From Thermodesulfomicrobium sp. WS (lineage in GTDB: Bacteria; Desulfobacterota; Desulfovibrionia; Desulfovibrionales; Desulfomicrobiaceae): DNA of 64,000 nt. The position numbers and the translations under genes were made by a program. Positions 26,095 to 34,298 of the stretch are shown here, in pieces (the stretch's first letter is position 1; every line of letters begins with the position of its first letter). The notes under the pieces are model-generated. The model ran no database searches. It was given only the letters and a program-made list of their open reading frames with translations, and had not been told where the DNA came from. The stretch lies in NCBI RefSeq assembly GCF_027925145.1, contig NZ_AP027130.1:2237001-2301000 (forward strand), in the 5' to 3' direction.

Positions 26095-26126
26095 GCCCAT
26101 TTTGGGCAGACAAGTGCCCATTTTGG
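26095..26126. repeat. Tandem GCCCATTTTGG repeat, 21-nt period
   Basis: Two exact 11-nt copies (26095-26105 and 26116-26126) are spaced by 21 nt, two helical turns. Each is part of a small dyad (GCCCA-TTT-TGGGC in the first). They lie about 80-110 nt upstream of the pilin -24 element and 21-52 nt upstream of the BI-1 -35, fitting activator binding sites for either gene. Confidence 0.6.
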
Positions 26127-26146
26127 TCCATCCATCCCCCCATCCC

Positions 26147-26174
26147 TTGACTTCCCCGGTCCATGCTCTACAAC
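26147..26174 (+). promoter_or_regulatory. Sigma-70 promoter of the BI-1/lpxK/rnr unit
   Basis: TTGACT (26147-26152), 16-nt spacer, TACAAC (26169-26174). It lies about 50 nt before the ATG of the BI-1 gene, which has AAAAGGAG upstream. Confidence 0.55.
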
Positions 26175-26227
26175 GGGGCACCATCGGGACTGACTTTCGC
26201 AACCCCTACTCCAAAAGGAGACCTTCC

Positions 26228-26929
26228 ATGGCCTACCGTACCATGAGTTCCGCACCCAGCGTGGCCGCCACCAACGCCTTTTTGCGTGGCGTGTATCATT
26301 GGATGACCGCAGGCCTGCTCGTGACCGCCTTGGTGGCCTACGGTGTTGTCACCAGTGCGGCCATCGCCGGCATCATCTTTGGCTCGCCCCTGGTGTTCTG
26401 GGGCCTGGTGCTCGGCGAATTGGGCCTGGTCTTGGCCATTTCCGGTGCAGTGCACCGCATGAGCGCCGGCACGGCCACCGGACTCTTTCTCCTCTACAGC
26501 GCCCTCAACGGCGCCACCTTGTCCGCCGTGCTGCTTGCCTATTCCGGGGCCGCGGTGTTCAAGGCCTTTCTCGTCACTGCCGGCACCTTCGGGGTCATGA
26601 GCATCTACGGCGCCACCACCCAGCGCGACCTCTCCGGCATGGGGAGCTTTCTCTTCATGGGGCTTGTGGGCATCATCCTGGCCTCGGTGGTGAATATCTT
26701 CCTGGCCAGCCCTGCGGTGGACTTCGTCATCAGCGCGGTGGGGGTGCTCGTATTCACGGGCCTGACGGCCTACGACACCCAGATGCTGCGCCAGATGGGC
26801 GAGACCGCGCCCATGGACGACGCCCTGGCCATCCGCCGCGGCACCATCCTCGGCGCCCTGCGGCTCTATTTGGATTTCATCAACCTCTTCCTCATGCTGC
26901 TGCGCTTCTTTGGCGGTTCGCGCGACTGA
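26228..26929 (+). CDS. Bax inhibitor-1/YccA family membrane protein
   Basis: A 233-aa protein with about seven hydrophobic helices and the BI-1 family pattern: FLRGVYHWMTAGLLVTALVA at the start, the GATTQRDLSGMGSF loop, and LTAYDTQMLR near residue 180. Members are inner-membrane pH-sensitive calcium-leak or FtsH-associated proteins; the exact role is not established. AAAAGGAGA lies upstream of the ATG. lpxK starts on its last base, so the two are co-translated. Confidence 0.92.
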   Translation: MAYRTMSSAPSVAATNAFLRGVYHWMTAGLLVTALVAYGVVTSAAIAGIIFGSPLVFWGLVLGELGLVLAISGAVHRMSAGTATGLFLLYSALNGATLSAVLLAYSGAAVFKAFLVTAGTFGVMSIYGATTQRDLSGMGSFLFMGLVGIILASVVNIFLASPAVDFVISAVGVLVFTGLTAYDTQMLRQMGETAPMDDALAIRRGTILGALRLYLDFINLFLMLLRFFGGSRD

Positions 26930-27981
26930 TGTCCCGCTGGCAGCAGGTCTTCTTGGCGCTGGCGCGCCCCGCAAGCCAGGCGTACGGCGCTGCCCTGCGT
27001 ATCCGGGCCCAGGCATACCGCCGGGGCCTTCTTCGTTCCTGGCGGCCGCCGGTGCCCTGCATCAGCGTGGGCAATATCCGCCTGGGCGGCACCGGCAAGA
27101 CGCCGATGGTGGCCTGGCTGCTCACCTGGGCCAAGGAGCGCGGCCTGACGCCATTGGTGCTCACCCGCGGCTACCGCTCCCGGCCGCCGTTTCTCCCCTA
27201 CCCTGTCACCCCTGCCAGCCCGGTGGACGAGGCCGGCGACGAGCCCCTGCTCCTTGCCCAGCACGCGCCCTGGGCGCGCATCATGGTGGACCCCGACCGG
27301 GTACGGGCCGGGCGCAAGGCCCTGGCGGAAAAACCCTTCGATCTCGTCATCCTCGATGACGGGTTCCAGCACCTGCGCGTCCAGCGCGACGTCGACCTGT
27401 GCCTTCTCGCCCCCGACGATCTGGATGCAGATTGGAACCGGGTGCTGCCTGCCGGCCCCTGGCGGGAAGACGCTTCGGCCCTCGCCCGGGCCCACGCCTT
27501 TCTCGTGGGCTGCGAGGCCATGGATGAAGAGATGCTCGACGTGCTCTCCCGCCTGCGTCTGGGGACCCAACGCCCCATCTATCGCATGGAGTTCCGCATC
27601 CCTGCCGCCCGCCAGATGCACGGTACGGAAAAACGCACCCGCCTCCACAACGCCCGCGCCCTCCTGGTCACCGGCGTGGCCCGGCCCGGAAGGGTGTGGC
27701 GCCTCTTGCAGCGGGACCTGGGCGTCCACCCTCTGGGGCACCTCACTTTCCCGGACCACCACCCCTTTTCGGCCTCGGACTGGCACTCTATCCACGAAAC
27801 CGCCACCCGCCTGCACGCGGACATCATCCTCGCCACCGGTAAAGACGCCGTGAAGCTGGCGCCCCTTGCGGACGAGCGGCTCTGGATCTTGGACCTGACT
27901 GTAGATTTTTCCCCCATTACCGCGCACCCGCCCTTTTCCCAATGGATTTCCGAGCGCTGGGGTGCGCAGGAGCATCTGTGA
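26929..27981 (+). CDS. lpxK: Tetraacyldisaccharide 4'-kinase
   Basis: Phosphorylates the 4' position of the lipid A disaccharide precursor at the inner membrane. The 350-aa protein has the P-loop SVGNIRLGGTGKTP near residue 43, then VLTRGYRSR, DDGFQHLRVQRDVDL and PAGPWRE, all diagnostic. It shows that the organism makes LPS. The start overlaps the BI-1 stop by 1 nt and rnr overlaps its end by 4 nt. Confidence 0.95.
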   Translation: MSRWQQVFLALARPASQAYGAALRIRAQAYRRGLLRSWRPPVPCISVGNIRLGGTGKTPMVAWLLTWAKERGLTPLVLTRGYRSRPPFLPYPVTPASPVDEAGDEPLLLAQHAPWARIMVDPDRVRAGRKALAEKPFDLVILDDGFQHLRVQRDVDLCLLAPDDLDADWNRVLPAGPWREDASALARAHAFLVGCEAMDEEMLDVLSRLRLGTQRPIYRMEFRIPAARQMHGTEKRTRLHNARALLVTGVARPGRVWRLLQRDLGVHPLGHLTFPDHHPFSASDWHSIHETATRLHADIILATGKDAVKLAPLADERLWILDLTVDFSPITAHPPFSQWISERWGAQEHL

Positions 27982-30155
27982 CCTTGAAACTGACCAAAAC
28001 GACGCTTCTTGCCTGGATCAAAGAACAAAAAACACCGGTACGGCGCCGCCACATGGCGGAATTCTTCACCGCCGGCCTGACCGGCAAGGCCGCAGCCGCG
28101 CGCAAGGACCTTTTGCGCACCCTGCTTGCCCAGTTGACCGAAGAAGGATTGGTGGTGCCTGTGGGCCGAAGCTTCATGGCTGCCGAAACCTTGCCGAGCT
28201 TTGCGGCGGTCCTGGAGATCCGCCGCAGCGGCCACGGCGTGGTCCGCCACCCCGAAGAAGGGACCATCCCCATCATGCCTGAAGACTTGGGCGACGCCTG
28301 GCCCGGGGACCTGGTGGAGGTGATCCTGCTTGCCGAGCGCCGGGAGCTGCGCGGCCGGGTGCGCCGGGTCATGGAGCGGCGGCAAACCCAGGTCCCCCTG
28401 GTGCTGGAGCGGGAGATCTCCCCCGGCCTGTGGCTTGCCCGGCCCACCGACCCGCGCATGCCCTTGGTGGCCCATGTGCGCACCGCGCAACTGTCCGCCG
28501 CTGCCGGCGACATGGTCCTGGGCGAGGATCCCACCCCTTTGGGCCCGCGGCTGTGGCGCTTTGACGCCGCCAGCGTGCTCGGCGCCGAAGCGCGGCTTTC
28601 CACCCAAGAGGCCATGGTGAAGCTCGTGCACGCCATCCCGCAGTCCTGGCCCGAAGCAGTCCTCACCGAGGCCGCGGCCTTGCCCGAAGACCCCAGCGAC
28701 TGGGAGGGCCGCACCGATCTGCGCGGGCTTTCCCTGGTCACCATCGACGACGAGCGCGCCCGGGATTTCGATGACGCCATCTTCGTGGAAGAAACCGCAA
28801 ACGGCTTCCGTCTGGTGGTGGCCATCGCCGACGTGGCCCACTGCGTGCGCCCCGGCTCCGCCCTGGACACCGAGGCGCAAGAGCGCGGCAATTCCTACTA
28901 TTTTCCCCTGTCCGTGGAACCCATGCTGCCCGAGCGCCTCTCTAACGGGTTGTGCTCCTTGCGGCCAGGAGTGCAGCGTCTGGCCATGGCCGTGGACCTC
29001 ACCATCAGTCGCGACGGCGAACTCATCGCCGCGCACCCGCTGGAGGCAGTCATCCAGAGTGCAGCCCGACTCACGTACACGGCGGTGCAGCGCTTCGTGG
29101 ACGGCGAGGAAGGCGCCGTGCCACCCCAGCTCCACACCATGCTCTCCGCAGCCGCCCGCCTCACCCAGGCCCTCTGGCACCAGCGCCTCTCCCGCGGCAC
29201 CCTGGACCTGGACATCCCGGAGGCGGTCATCCGCGAAGCCGAGGACGGCACCGTCACCGTGGCCAGCCGGCCCCGGCTCTTTGCCCACCGCATCGTGGAA
29301 GAGTGCATGATCGCCGCCAACGAGGCCGTGGCCCGCATGCTCGAAGACCACCACCGCGTCTTTCCCTACCGCATCCACCCCGCCCCGGACCCGGCCAAGC
29401 TGGAGGCCCTCTTCACCCACCTGGTGGGAAGCGGCATCATTGCCGAGGTCCCGCGCACCCTCGACCTGCGCGCCCTGCAAAATCTCCTCGCCGCCGTGCG
29501 CGACACCCCGCACGAAGACCTGGTACACCGACTGGTCTTGCGTTCCCTCATGCAGGCCGCCTACGCTCCCACCAACGAAGGCCACTTCGGCCTGGCCTCG
29601 GTCGCCTATTGCCACTTCACCTCCCCCATCCGCCGCTACGCCGACCTCTTGACCCACCGCGCTCTCAAGGCCCTCATCCACAATAGACCCGACCCCTTTG
29701 CCGTGGAGAGTCTGGCGCGCCAATGCGAGGCCCTGGGCGGATGTGAGCGCCGCGCCACCGAGGCAGAGCGGGACATGGCTAAGCGCGCCGCCATCTTGGC
29801 CTTGCAGGGGCGCGAAGGCGAAGTCTTCGATGCCGTGGTCTCCGGTGTGGCCGAATTCGGCTTTTGGGTAGAGCTGGCGGGCATCCCTGTGGACGGCATG
29901 GTGCGCCTGGCAACCCTCTCGGAATTCTGGAGCTTCGATGCAACGCGCCACGAGCTCCTCGGCACCCGCTCGGGCCGACGCATCGGGCTGGGAGAGCGCG
30001 TTCAGGTGGCCTTGGTGGAGGCAAACCTCGCCCGGGCAGAGCTCAACTTCACCCTGGCCCACGAAGGGTCTCGCGCGGCGTCCTCGCGCCCAAGGCCCCA
30101 AAGCCCCAAGGCCCCGCTCCCGAAACGCAAAACTCTCCGACGCCGCCGGCGCTAA
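27978..30155 (+). CDS. rnr: Ribonuclease R (RNase II/R family 3'-5' exoribonuclease)
   Basis: Processive 3'-5' exoribonuclease for structured RNA. The 725-aa protein has an N-terminal helical region (about 1-70), cold-shock domains (HGVVRHPEEGTIPIM and onward), the RNB catalytic domain with the metal-binding aspartates in TIDDERARDFDDAI, the YCHFTSPIRRYADLL block, and a C-terminal S1 domain ending in a basic tail (KRKTLRRRRR). I use the GTG at 27978: AGGAG lies 5 nt upstream and it overlaps the lpxK stop; an ATG at 27942 lies inside lpxK and lacks support. Confidence 0.94.
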   Translation: MTLKLTKTTLLAWIKEQKTPVRRRHMAEFFTAGLTGKAAAARKDLLRTLLAQLTEEGLVVPVGRSFMAAETLPSFAAVLEIRRSGHGVVRHPEEGTIPIMPEDLGDAWPGDLVEVILLAERRELRGRVRRVMERRQTQVPLVLEREISPGLWLARPTDPRMPLVAHVRTAQLSAAAGDMVLGEDPTPLGPRLWRFDAASVLGAEARLSTQEAMVKLVHAIPQSWPEAVLTEAAALPEDPSDWEGRTDLRGLSLVTIDDERARDFDDAIFVEETANGFRLVVAIADVAHCVRPGSALDTEAQERGNSYYFPLSVEPMLPERLSNGLCSLRPGVQRLAMAVDLTISRDGELIAAHPLEAVIQSAARLTYTAVQRFVDGEEGAVPPQLHTMLSAAARLTQALWHQRLSRGTLDLDIPEAVIREAEDGTVTVASRPRLFAHRIVEECMIAANEAVARMLEDHHRVFPYRIHPAPDPAKLEALFTHLVGSGIIAEVPRTLDLRALQNLLAAVRDTPHEDLVHRLVLRSLMQAAYAPTNEGHFGLASVAYCHFTSPIRRYADLLTHRALKALIHNRPDPFAVESLARQCEALGGCERRATEAERDMAKRAAILALQGREGEVFDAVVSGVAEFGFWVELAGIPVDGMVRLATLSEFWSFDATRHELLGTRSGRRIGLGERVQVALVEANLARAELNFTLAHEGSRAASSRPRPQSPKAPLPKRKTLRRRRR

Positions 30156-30173
30156 TCTCAACTGGAGTGGCAC

Positions 30174-31376
30174 ATGCCGTCTCTTGCTGTCTCTTTCGTC
30201 TCTTCCTTGTGGGACTTTGCCGTCAGCCCCGGCATGGGCTTTGACGGTGTCGTGTATGTGCACGCCCAAGGCTTTGCCGGCACCGGGACGCTTTTGCCGG
30301 ACGGCCGCCACGTACTCACCGCCGCCCACGTGGTCGAGGAAAACGGGACCATCCTCTGGCCACTCAACGTCGAGGTCGACGGCCCGTGGGGCAGCACCAC
30401 GATCGCGGTCCACAGGGTGGCCGTACATCCGCTCTTCGATCTCTTCAACGAAAACCACGACCTGGCCATCCTGGAGCTCACTAGCCCCGCGCCGGTGACG
30501 GCTGAGCGCTACCCCATCTACCGGGAGGAGGACGAACTGGGCCGGACCTTCACCCTGGTGGGGTACGGCGAACCCGGCACAGGGCTGCAGGGGACCGCAG
30601 TAGGTGGCCCCACGAAAATCTGGGGGCAGAACCGGTTCGACGCGGACATGGCCGCTTTGAACGCCAAGGGTCTCTTGGCCTGGACACCCAAGCCTGGGGT
30701 GCAGCTCGCCGCGGACATGGATAGCGGAAGTGTTCTGCGCGACGCCTTAGGAAAACTGCTCGGCGTCTCGCATCTGGGCCTAGGGGCCTCGGAAGCCATC
30801 ATCACCCCAGGAGACAGCGGCGGACCGGCCTTCGTGGACGGGAAGATCGCCGGCGTTGCCAGCTACGGGGCAAGTCTTTGGACAAGCTCGGCGCACCCGG
30901 ACATCGACGATACGGTCAACGGCTCCTTTGGGGAGGTGGCGGGCTGGCAGCGGGTCTCCGTCCACCAGCAATGGATCGACCAAACGCTGCGCGCCGCGTA
31001 CCACGACGCCCCCACCCGGCCGGCAGAGGTGGTCCCAAGCGTTGCCGAGGGCGACCATGGCACGACGCTCGTGTATTTTCTCGTCCAGTTCTTGGGCGAG
31101 CGCCAAGATCCGCAAAGCTGGGTCAGCGTGGATTTCGCCACGCGGGACGGCTCGGCCACGGCCTTCGAGGATTACCTGCCCGTGTCCGGACGTTTGGTGC
31201 TCTACCCGGACGAGGACCACGCCGTGATCCCGGTGGAAGTCATCGGCGATACGCTCCCCGAAGGCCCGGAAAACTTCTTTCTCGACGTCTTCAATCCCCA
31301 AGGGGGCAGCTTCGGTCCCGGAGTGGTGCAACTCACGGCCATGCGCACCATCCTCGACGACGACGCTTGGGTCTAA
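30174..31376 (+). CDS. Trypsin-like serine protease with C-terminal Calx-beta domain
   Basis: The 400-aa protein has the complete chymotrypsin-fold triad: His in LTAAHVVEENG (about 46), Asp in NHDLAILEL (about 95) and Ser in PGDSGGPAFVDG (about 213). A Calx-beta domain follows (about 285-398): DFATRDGSATAFEDYLPVSG, then YPDEDHAVIPVEVIGD. I see no signal peptide, although extracellular action is expected for both domains; type I secretion or a wrongly placed start could explain this. The ATG at 30174 is near TGGAGTGG. It lies 18 nt after rnr and ends 3 nt from the convergent YitT gene. Confidence 0.85.
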   Translation: MPSLAVSFVSSLWDFAVSPGMGFDGVVYVHAQGFAGTGTLLPDGRHVLTAAHVVEENGTILWPLNVEVDGPWGSTTIAVHRVAVHPLFDLFNENHDLAILELTSPAPVTAERYPIYREEDELGRTFTLVGYGEPGTGLQGTAVGGPTKIWGQNRFDADMAALNAKGLLAWTPKPGVQLAADMDSGSVLRDALGKLLGVSHLGLGASEAIITPGDSGGPAFVDGKIAGVASYGASLWTSSAHPDIDDTVNGSFGEVAGWQRVSVHQQWIDQTLRAAYHDAPTRPAEVVPSVAEGDHGTTLVYFLVQFLGERQDPQSWVSVDFATRDGSATAFEDYLPVSGRLVLYPDEDHAVIPVEVIGDTLPEGPENFFLDVFNPQGGSFGPGVVQLTAMRTILDDDAWV

Positions 31377-31379
31377 CCC

Positions 31380-32240
31380 CTAGTACACCTTGCGCTGGGA
31401 AAACCCGCGGCCGAGCACGTTCAAGGTGTTCTCCACGATGACAAAGGCATTGGGATCCAGGGAAAAGATGATCTCTTCCAGGCGCTTTTGCTGCACGGTG
31501 TTCACCACCGTCAAAATGACCTGCTTGGGGGCCCCGGTATACCCACCATGCCCTTGGAGCAGGGTAACTCCGCGATGGATGTCTTGAAGAATGGCGCGCG
31601 TGATGGCCTCGTGGTGGTCAGAGATGACTATGACCAATTTCCGTTGGTTGAACATGCCCACCACCGTGTCCACGCATTGCGCGCTCACGAACACCATGAC
31701 CAACGAATAGAGGATGCGGTCGAGATCGCCCAAAAACCACCATCCCAAGGCGAACACGGCAAGATTGCACGCGAAACCCACCTGCCCCATGCGCAGGCCA
31801 AAGCGCTGGTGCAGGATCACGGCAATGACATCCACCCCGCCCGAAGACCCCAAGGAACGCAGACAGAGCCCGACCCCGCCCCCTAAAAACACCCCGCCGG
31901 CGATGGCCGCCAGCATAGGGTCCTGAATGGGAAAGGGCTGGTGGAACACCTCGAGAAGCACCGTGGTGGCCAGCATGCCATACATGGTGTAGAGGATAAA
32001 GCGGCGGCTCACCCAGAACCACCCGGCCAGGGCAATGGGGATGTTGAGGAGAAACAGCCACTTCCCCGGGGACACGCCCGGAAAAAGATAAAAGCAAATC
32101 AAACTGAGGCCGGAAATCCCCCCAGTAATGAGCCGATGGGGCACGGCCACGCCTTGGACCGCCAGTGCAATGCCCAGCGCCCCCAAGGTGAGCAGCATCA
32201 GATTCCACCAGACCGAATACGTAACGTGGCGCAGTTGCAT
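31380..32240 (-). CDS. YitT family membrane protein
   Basis: A 286-aa protein with five to six hydrophobic helices in the N-terminal two thirds (the YitT/DUF161 region: LITGGISGLSLICFYLFPG, then SLGSSGGVDVIAVIL) and a cytoplasmic DUF2179 domain (about 200-286: VIVISDHHEAITRAIL with VILTVVNTVQQKRLE). DUF2179 resembles small-ligand-sensing ferredoxin-fold domains. Function unknown. I chose the ATG at 32240 because an N-terminal helix starts right after it. Confidence 0.9.
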   Translation of the reverse strand: MQLRHVTYSVWWNLMLLTLGALGIALAVQGVAVPHRLITGGISGLSLICFYLFPGVSPGKWLFLLNIPIALAGWFWVSRRFILYTMYGMLATTVLLEVFHQPFPIQDPMLAAIAGGVFLGGGVGLCLRSLGSSGGVDVIAVILHQRFGLRMGQVGFACNLAVFALGWWFLGDLDRILYSLVMVFVSAQCVDTVVGMFNQRKLVIVISDHHEAITRAILQDIHRGVTLLQGHGGYTGAPKQVILTVVNTVQQKRLEEIIFSLDPNAFVIVENTLNVLGRGFSQRKVY

Positions 32241-32284
32241 CCTTCGTATCTCCCCGTGCCGCCGACAACAGTCCAAGTGCCCGG

Positions 32285-32319
32285 AAAAACGGATACCCCA
32301 GGACATGCCCGGGGTATCC
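32285..32319 (-). terminator. Intrinsic terminator after aor2
   Basis: A perfect 9-bp inverted repeat (GGATACCCC 32291-32299, GGGGTATCC 32311-32319) with an 11-nt loop is followed on the minus strand by GTTTTTCC. It lies 26 nt past the aor2 stop. Confidence 0.85.
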
Positions 32320-32344
32320 AGTAAGTCCAGGGGGGGTGCGTTCG

Positions 32345-34066
32345 TTAGACCTTGGCGCCCTGGAGCTCTTCTACCGTATAGCCCCAGCCCACGTTATGGG
32401 GCGGCAGGGTTTCGGTCTGGAAGAAGCGCGGCAGCTGATCGTCCTCGGGGGTGAAACCGGCCCGACGGTTGAAGTCCAGCTCGTCCTTGAGGCAGTTGGC
32501 GCCCAAAGCGATGAGGTCGTCCACGGAGAAGGGTTTGCCCGTAAAGGTCTCCACCATCTTGGCCATGCAGGGCACGCCGCGGGCGTCGTCGAGCACGGCA
32601 AAGGCCACGAACAGGCACAGGCCCAAGGAATCGATGGCGGCAGTGGCCACCTGAAGGTTCTTGGAGACCTCCACGTTACCTTCCTTCTGGTGGCCGTCCA
32701 CGTCGCCGCCCACCTTCAGGACGTTCTGCGCCACGCCATAGCCGGCGGTGTGATCCGCGCCCATGGGACTCGTGGCATAGGTGACGCCAACGGCCTTGAC
32801 CGCCCGTGGGTCATAGGCCGGCAGGGCCTGATTCTTCACCACCGGCACCCGGTCCACACCAAAGGCCTTGGCGGTATAGGCCGTACCGTTGCCGTAGATG
32901 CGGCCCAAGGGGTCGTCCGTGCCGACTTTATTGAGCTCGCGGATCACGGCCTTGCCATCGCCCCAATTGATGATGCCCGCCTCCATGGCCATGGCCATGG
33001 TGTTGGCCATCTCGATGGTGTCCATGCCCACTTCGTCGCAGGTCCGGTCCATCATGGCGATATCGTCGAGATCGTCCACCATGAGGTCCGCGCCAAAGCC
33101 CCAGATGGTCTCGTACTCGAAACCGGTGGTGAGGTATTTGCCGTCCTTGTCATGATAGACCTGGGAGCACTGGATCATGCACCCCGAATGGCACCCATGC
33201 TTGGTCTTGCCGCCGCGCTTGGTGATGGTCTCGGCCAAGGTCTCGCCGGAGATCTTCTCCGCACCATCGAAATGCCCGGAGCGGAAGTTCTTGGTGGGCA
33301 GGGCGCCAGCGGCGTTGATGACGTTCACCAGCACCGCCGTGCCAAAGCCCGGCAAGCCCTGGCTGGTCACCGGGTGGTTGCGCATGATGTCCACCCACTC
33401 CTTGCGCGCCGCCTTGAAGCCTTCCTCATCGGCATACGTCACCTTCCCAGTGGCGGTGCTGTCCAAAAGGATGGCCTTGACCCGCTTGGAGCCCATGACG
33501 GCGCCCATGCCCCCGCGCCCTGCGGACCGCGACGGCAGACCATCGGGATCCGAGAACTGCACCGTAGCCGCCGAGAGGCATTGCTCGCCCGCCGGGCCCA
33601 CCATGGCGGTGACCATGTCTTTGCCATAGGTGGCCAGCAGCTTTTCCTGGGCCGCGTAGGTACGCATGCCGGCGGCGACGCTGTCGTGGAACTCCACACG
33701 ATCAGGCCGCACGACGATGTCCATCATCGGCGCCCCGGCCTCGGGCTTGTCCTCCAGGACAATGGCCAACAGCCCCAGCTTGGGCAGGGTATTGGCAAAC
33801 TGGCCGCCGGAATTGCTCTCCTTGATGCCGCCGGTAAGCGGGGACTTGGCGCCCACGGACATCCGCCCCGAGTTGGCCGCCGTGGTCGGCGCGAGGATGC
33901 CCGCCGCAAGGATGAGCTTGTTTTCCGCCGAAAGCGGATGGCAGTCCGCCGGCACCTCGCGGTTCACGATACGCGAGGTGAGCGCCCGACCGCCCAGGCC
34001 GGCATACTCGCCCAGATCCTCGAAACGGTAGGTACGGGTACGGGTGTTGATGCGTAGAATCTTCAT
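32345..34066 (-). CDS. aor: Aldehyde:ferredoxin oxidoreductase 2
   Basis: Tungsten-pterin aldehyde oxidase of 573 aa, cytoplasmic, passing electrons to ferredoxin. N-terminal pterin motifs are visible: GLGGRALTSRIV near residue 25, GRMSVGAKSPLTGGIKESNSGG near 70, and SRSAGRGGMGAVMGSK. The cluster motif is CHSGCMIQC, that is CX3CX3C rather than the usual CX2CX3C, with a further Cys in GANCLKDEL that may be the fourth ligand. The ATG at 34066 has GGAGGAA 6 nt upstream. Iron alcohol dehydrogenase adh1 is upstream in the same direction, so AOR2 probably removes the aldehyde that Adh makes. Confidence 0.93.
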   Translation of the reverse strand: MKILRINTRTRTYRFEDLGEYAGLGGRALTSRIVNREVPADCHPLSAENKLILAAGILAPTTAANSGRMSVGAKSPLTGGIKESNSGGQFANTLPKLGLLAIVLEDKPEAGAPMMDIVVRPDRVEFHDSVAAGMRTYAAQEKLLATYGKDMVTAMVGPAGEQCLSAATVQFSDPDGLPSRSAGRGGMGAVMGSKRVKAILLDSTATGKVTYADEEGFKAARKEWVDIMRNHPVTSQGLPGFGTAVLVNVINAAGALPTKNFRSGHFDGAEKISGETLAETITKRGGKTKHGCHSGCMIQCSQVYHDKDGKYLTTGFEYETIWGFGADLMVDDLDDIAMMDRTCDEVGMDTIEMANTMAMAMEAGIINWGDGKAVIRELNKVGTDDPLGRIYGNGTAYTAKAFGVDRVPVVKNQALPAYDPRAVKAVGVTYATSPMGADHTAGYGVAQNVLKVGGDVDGHQKEGNVEVSKNLQVATAAIDSLGLCLFVAFAVLDDARGVPCMAKMVETFTGKPFSVDDLIALGANCLKDELDFNRRAGFTPEDDQLPRFFQTETLPPHNVGWGYTVEELQGAKV

Positions 34067-34116
34067 CAGTTCCTCCATGGCTATACTGTCCATTTGAGCA
34101 TAATCGCCTCAAAACA

Positions 34117-34147
34117 CCAACAGGGCCGGCAGAACCGACCCTGTTGG
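34117..34147 (-). promoter_or_regulatory. Strong hairpin between the small ORF and aor2
   Basis: A 9-bp perfect stem CCAACAGGG/CCCTGTTGG, with a further 3-bp CGG/CCG stem inside, lies 50 nt before the aor2 start. On the minus strand it is followed by TGTTTTGAGG, so it could be a partial terminator (attenuator) or an mRNA-stability hairpin setting the adh1:aor2 ratio. Confidence 0.55.
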
Positions 34148-34171
34148 GATACGTTCATCGTAGTGCAGGAC

Positions 34172-34288
34172 CTAGCATGCGCCATCCCCCGCCATATCCT
34201 CCGCAACCCCGGCAAGCACCTCCTCGGCGTAGAGGGTAGCGCCAGCATCGACTGTGATCAGGGCAATGTCCGCATCATCGTCCCACAT
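34172..34288 (-). CDS. Small ORF of 38 codons between adh1 and aor2
   Basis: ATG at 34288 with AGGGGAGGACGT directly upstream, a strong ribosome binding site at good spacing that begins at the adh1 stop 10 nt away. The product is very acidic (begins MWDDDADIALITVDAGATLY, ends in Cys) with no membrane helix. Codon third positions look like those of neighbours. I recognise no family. Position suggests a small protein serving the Adh/AOR pair, for example an assembly or redox helper, but this is inference. It may also be a leader peptide for the hairpin downstream. Confidence 0.6.
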   Translation of the reverse strand: MWDDDADIALITVDAGATLYAEEVLAGVAEDMAGDGAC

Positions 34289-34298
34289 ACGTCCTCCC

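Noticed and set aside
27579-30458. Open frame of 959 codons on the minus strand opposite lpxK and rnr
   Set aside because: lpxK and rnr on the plus strand have all family motifs and start signals; the antisense frame is low-complexity His/Gly/Val/Ala-rich, as expected from a GC-rich third-position mirror.
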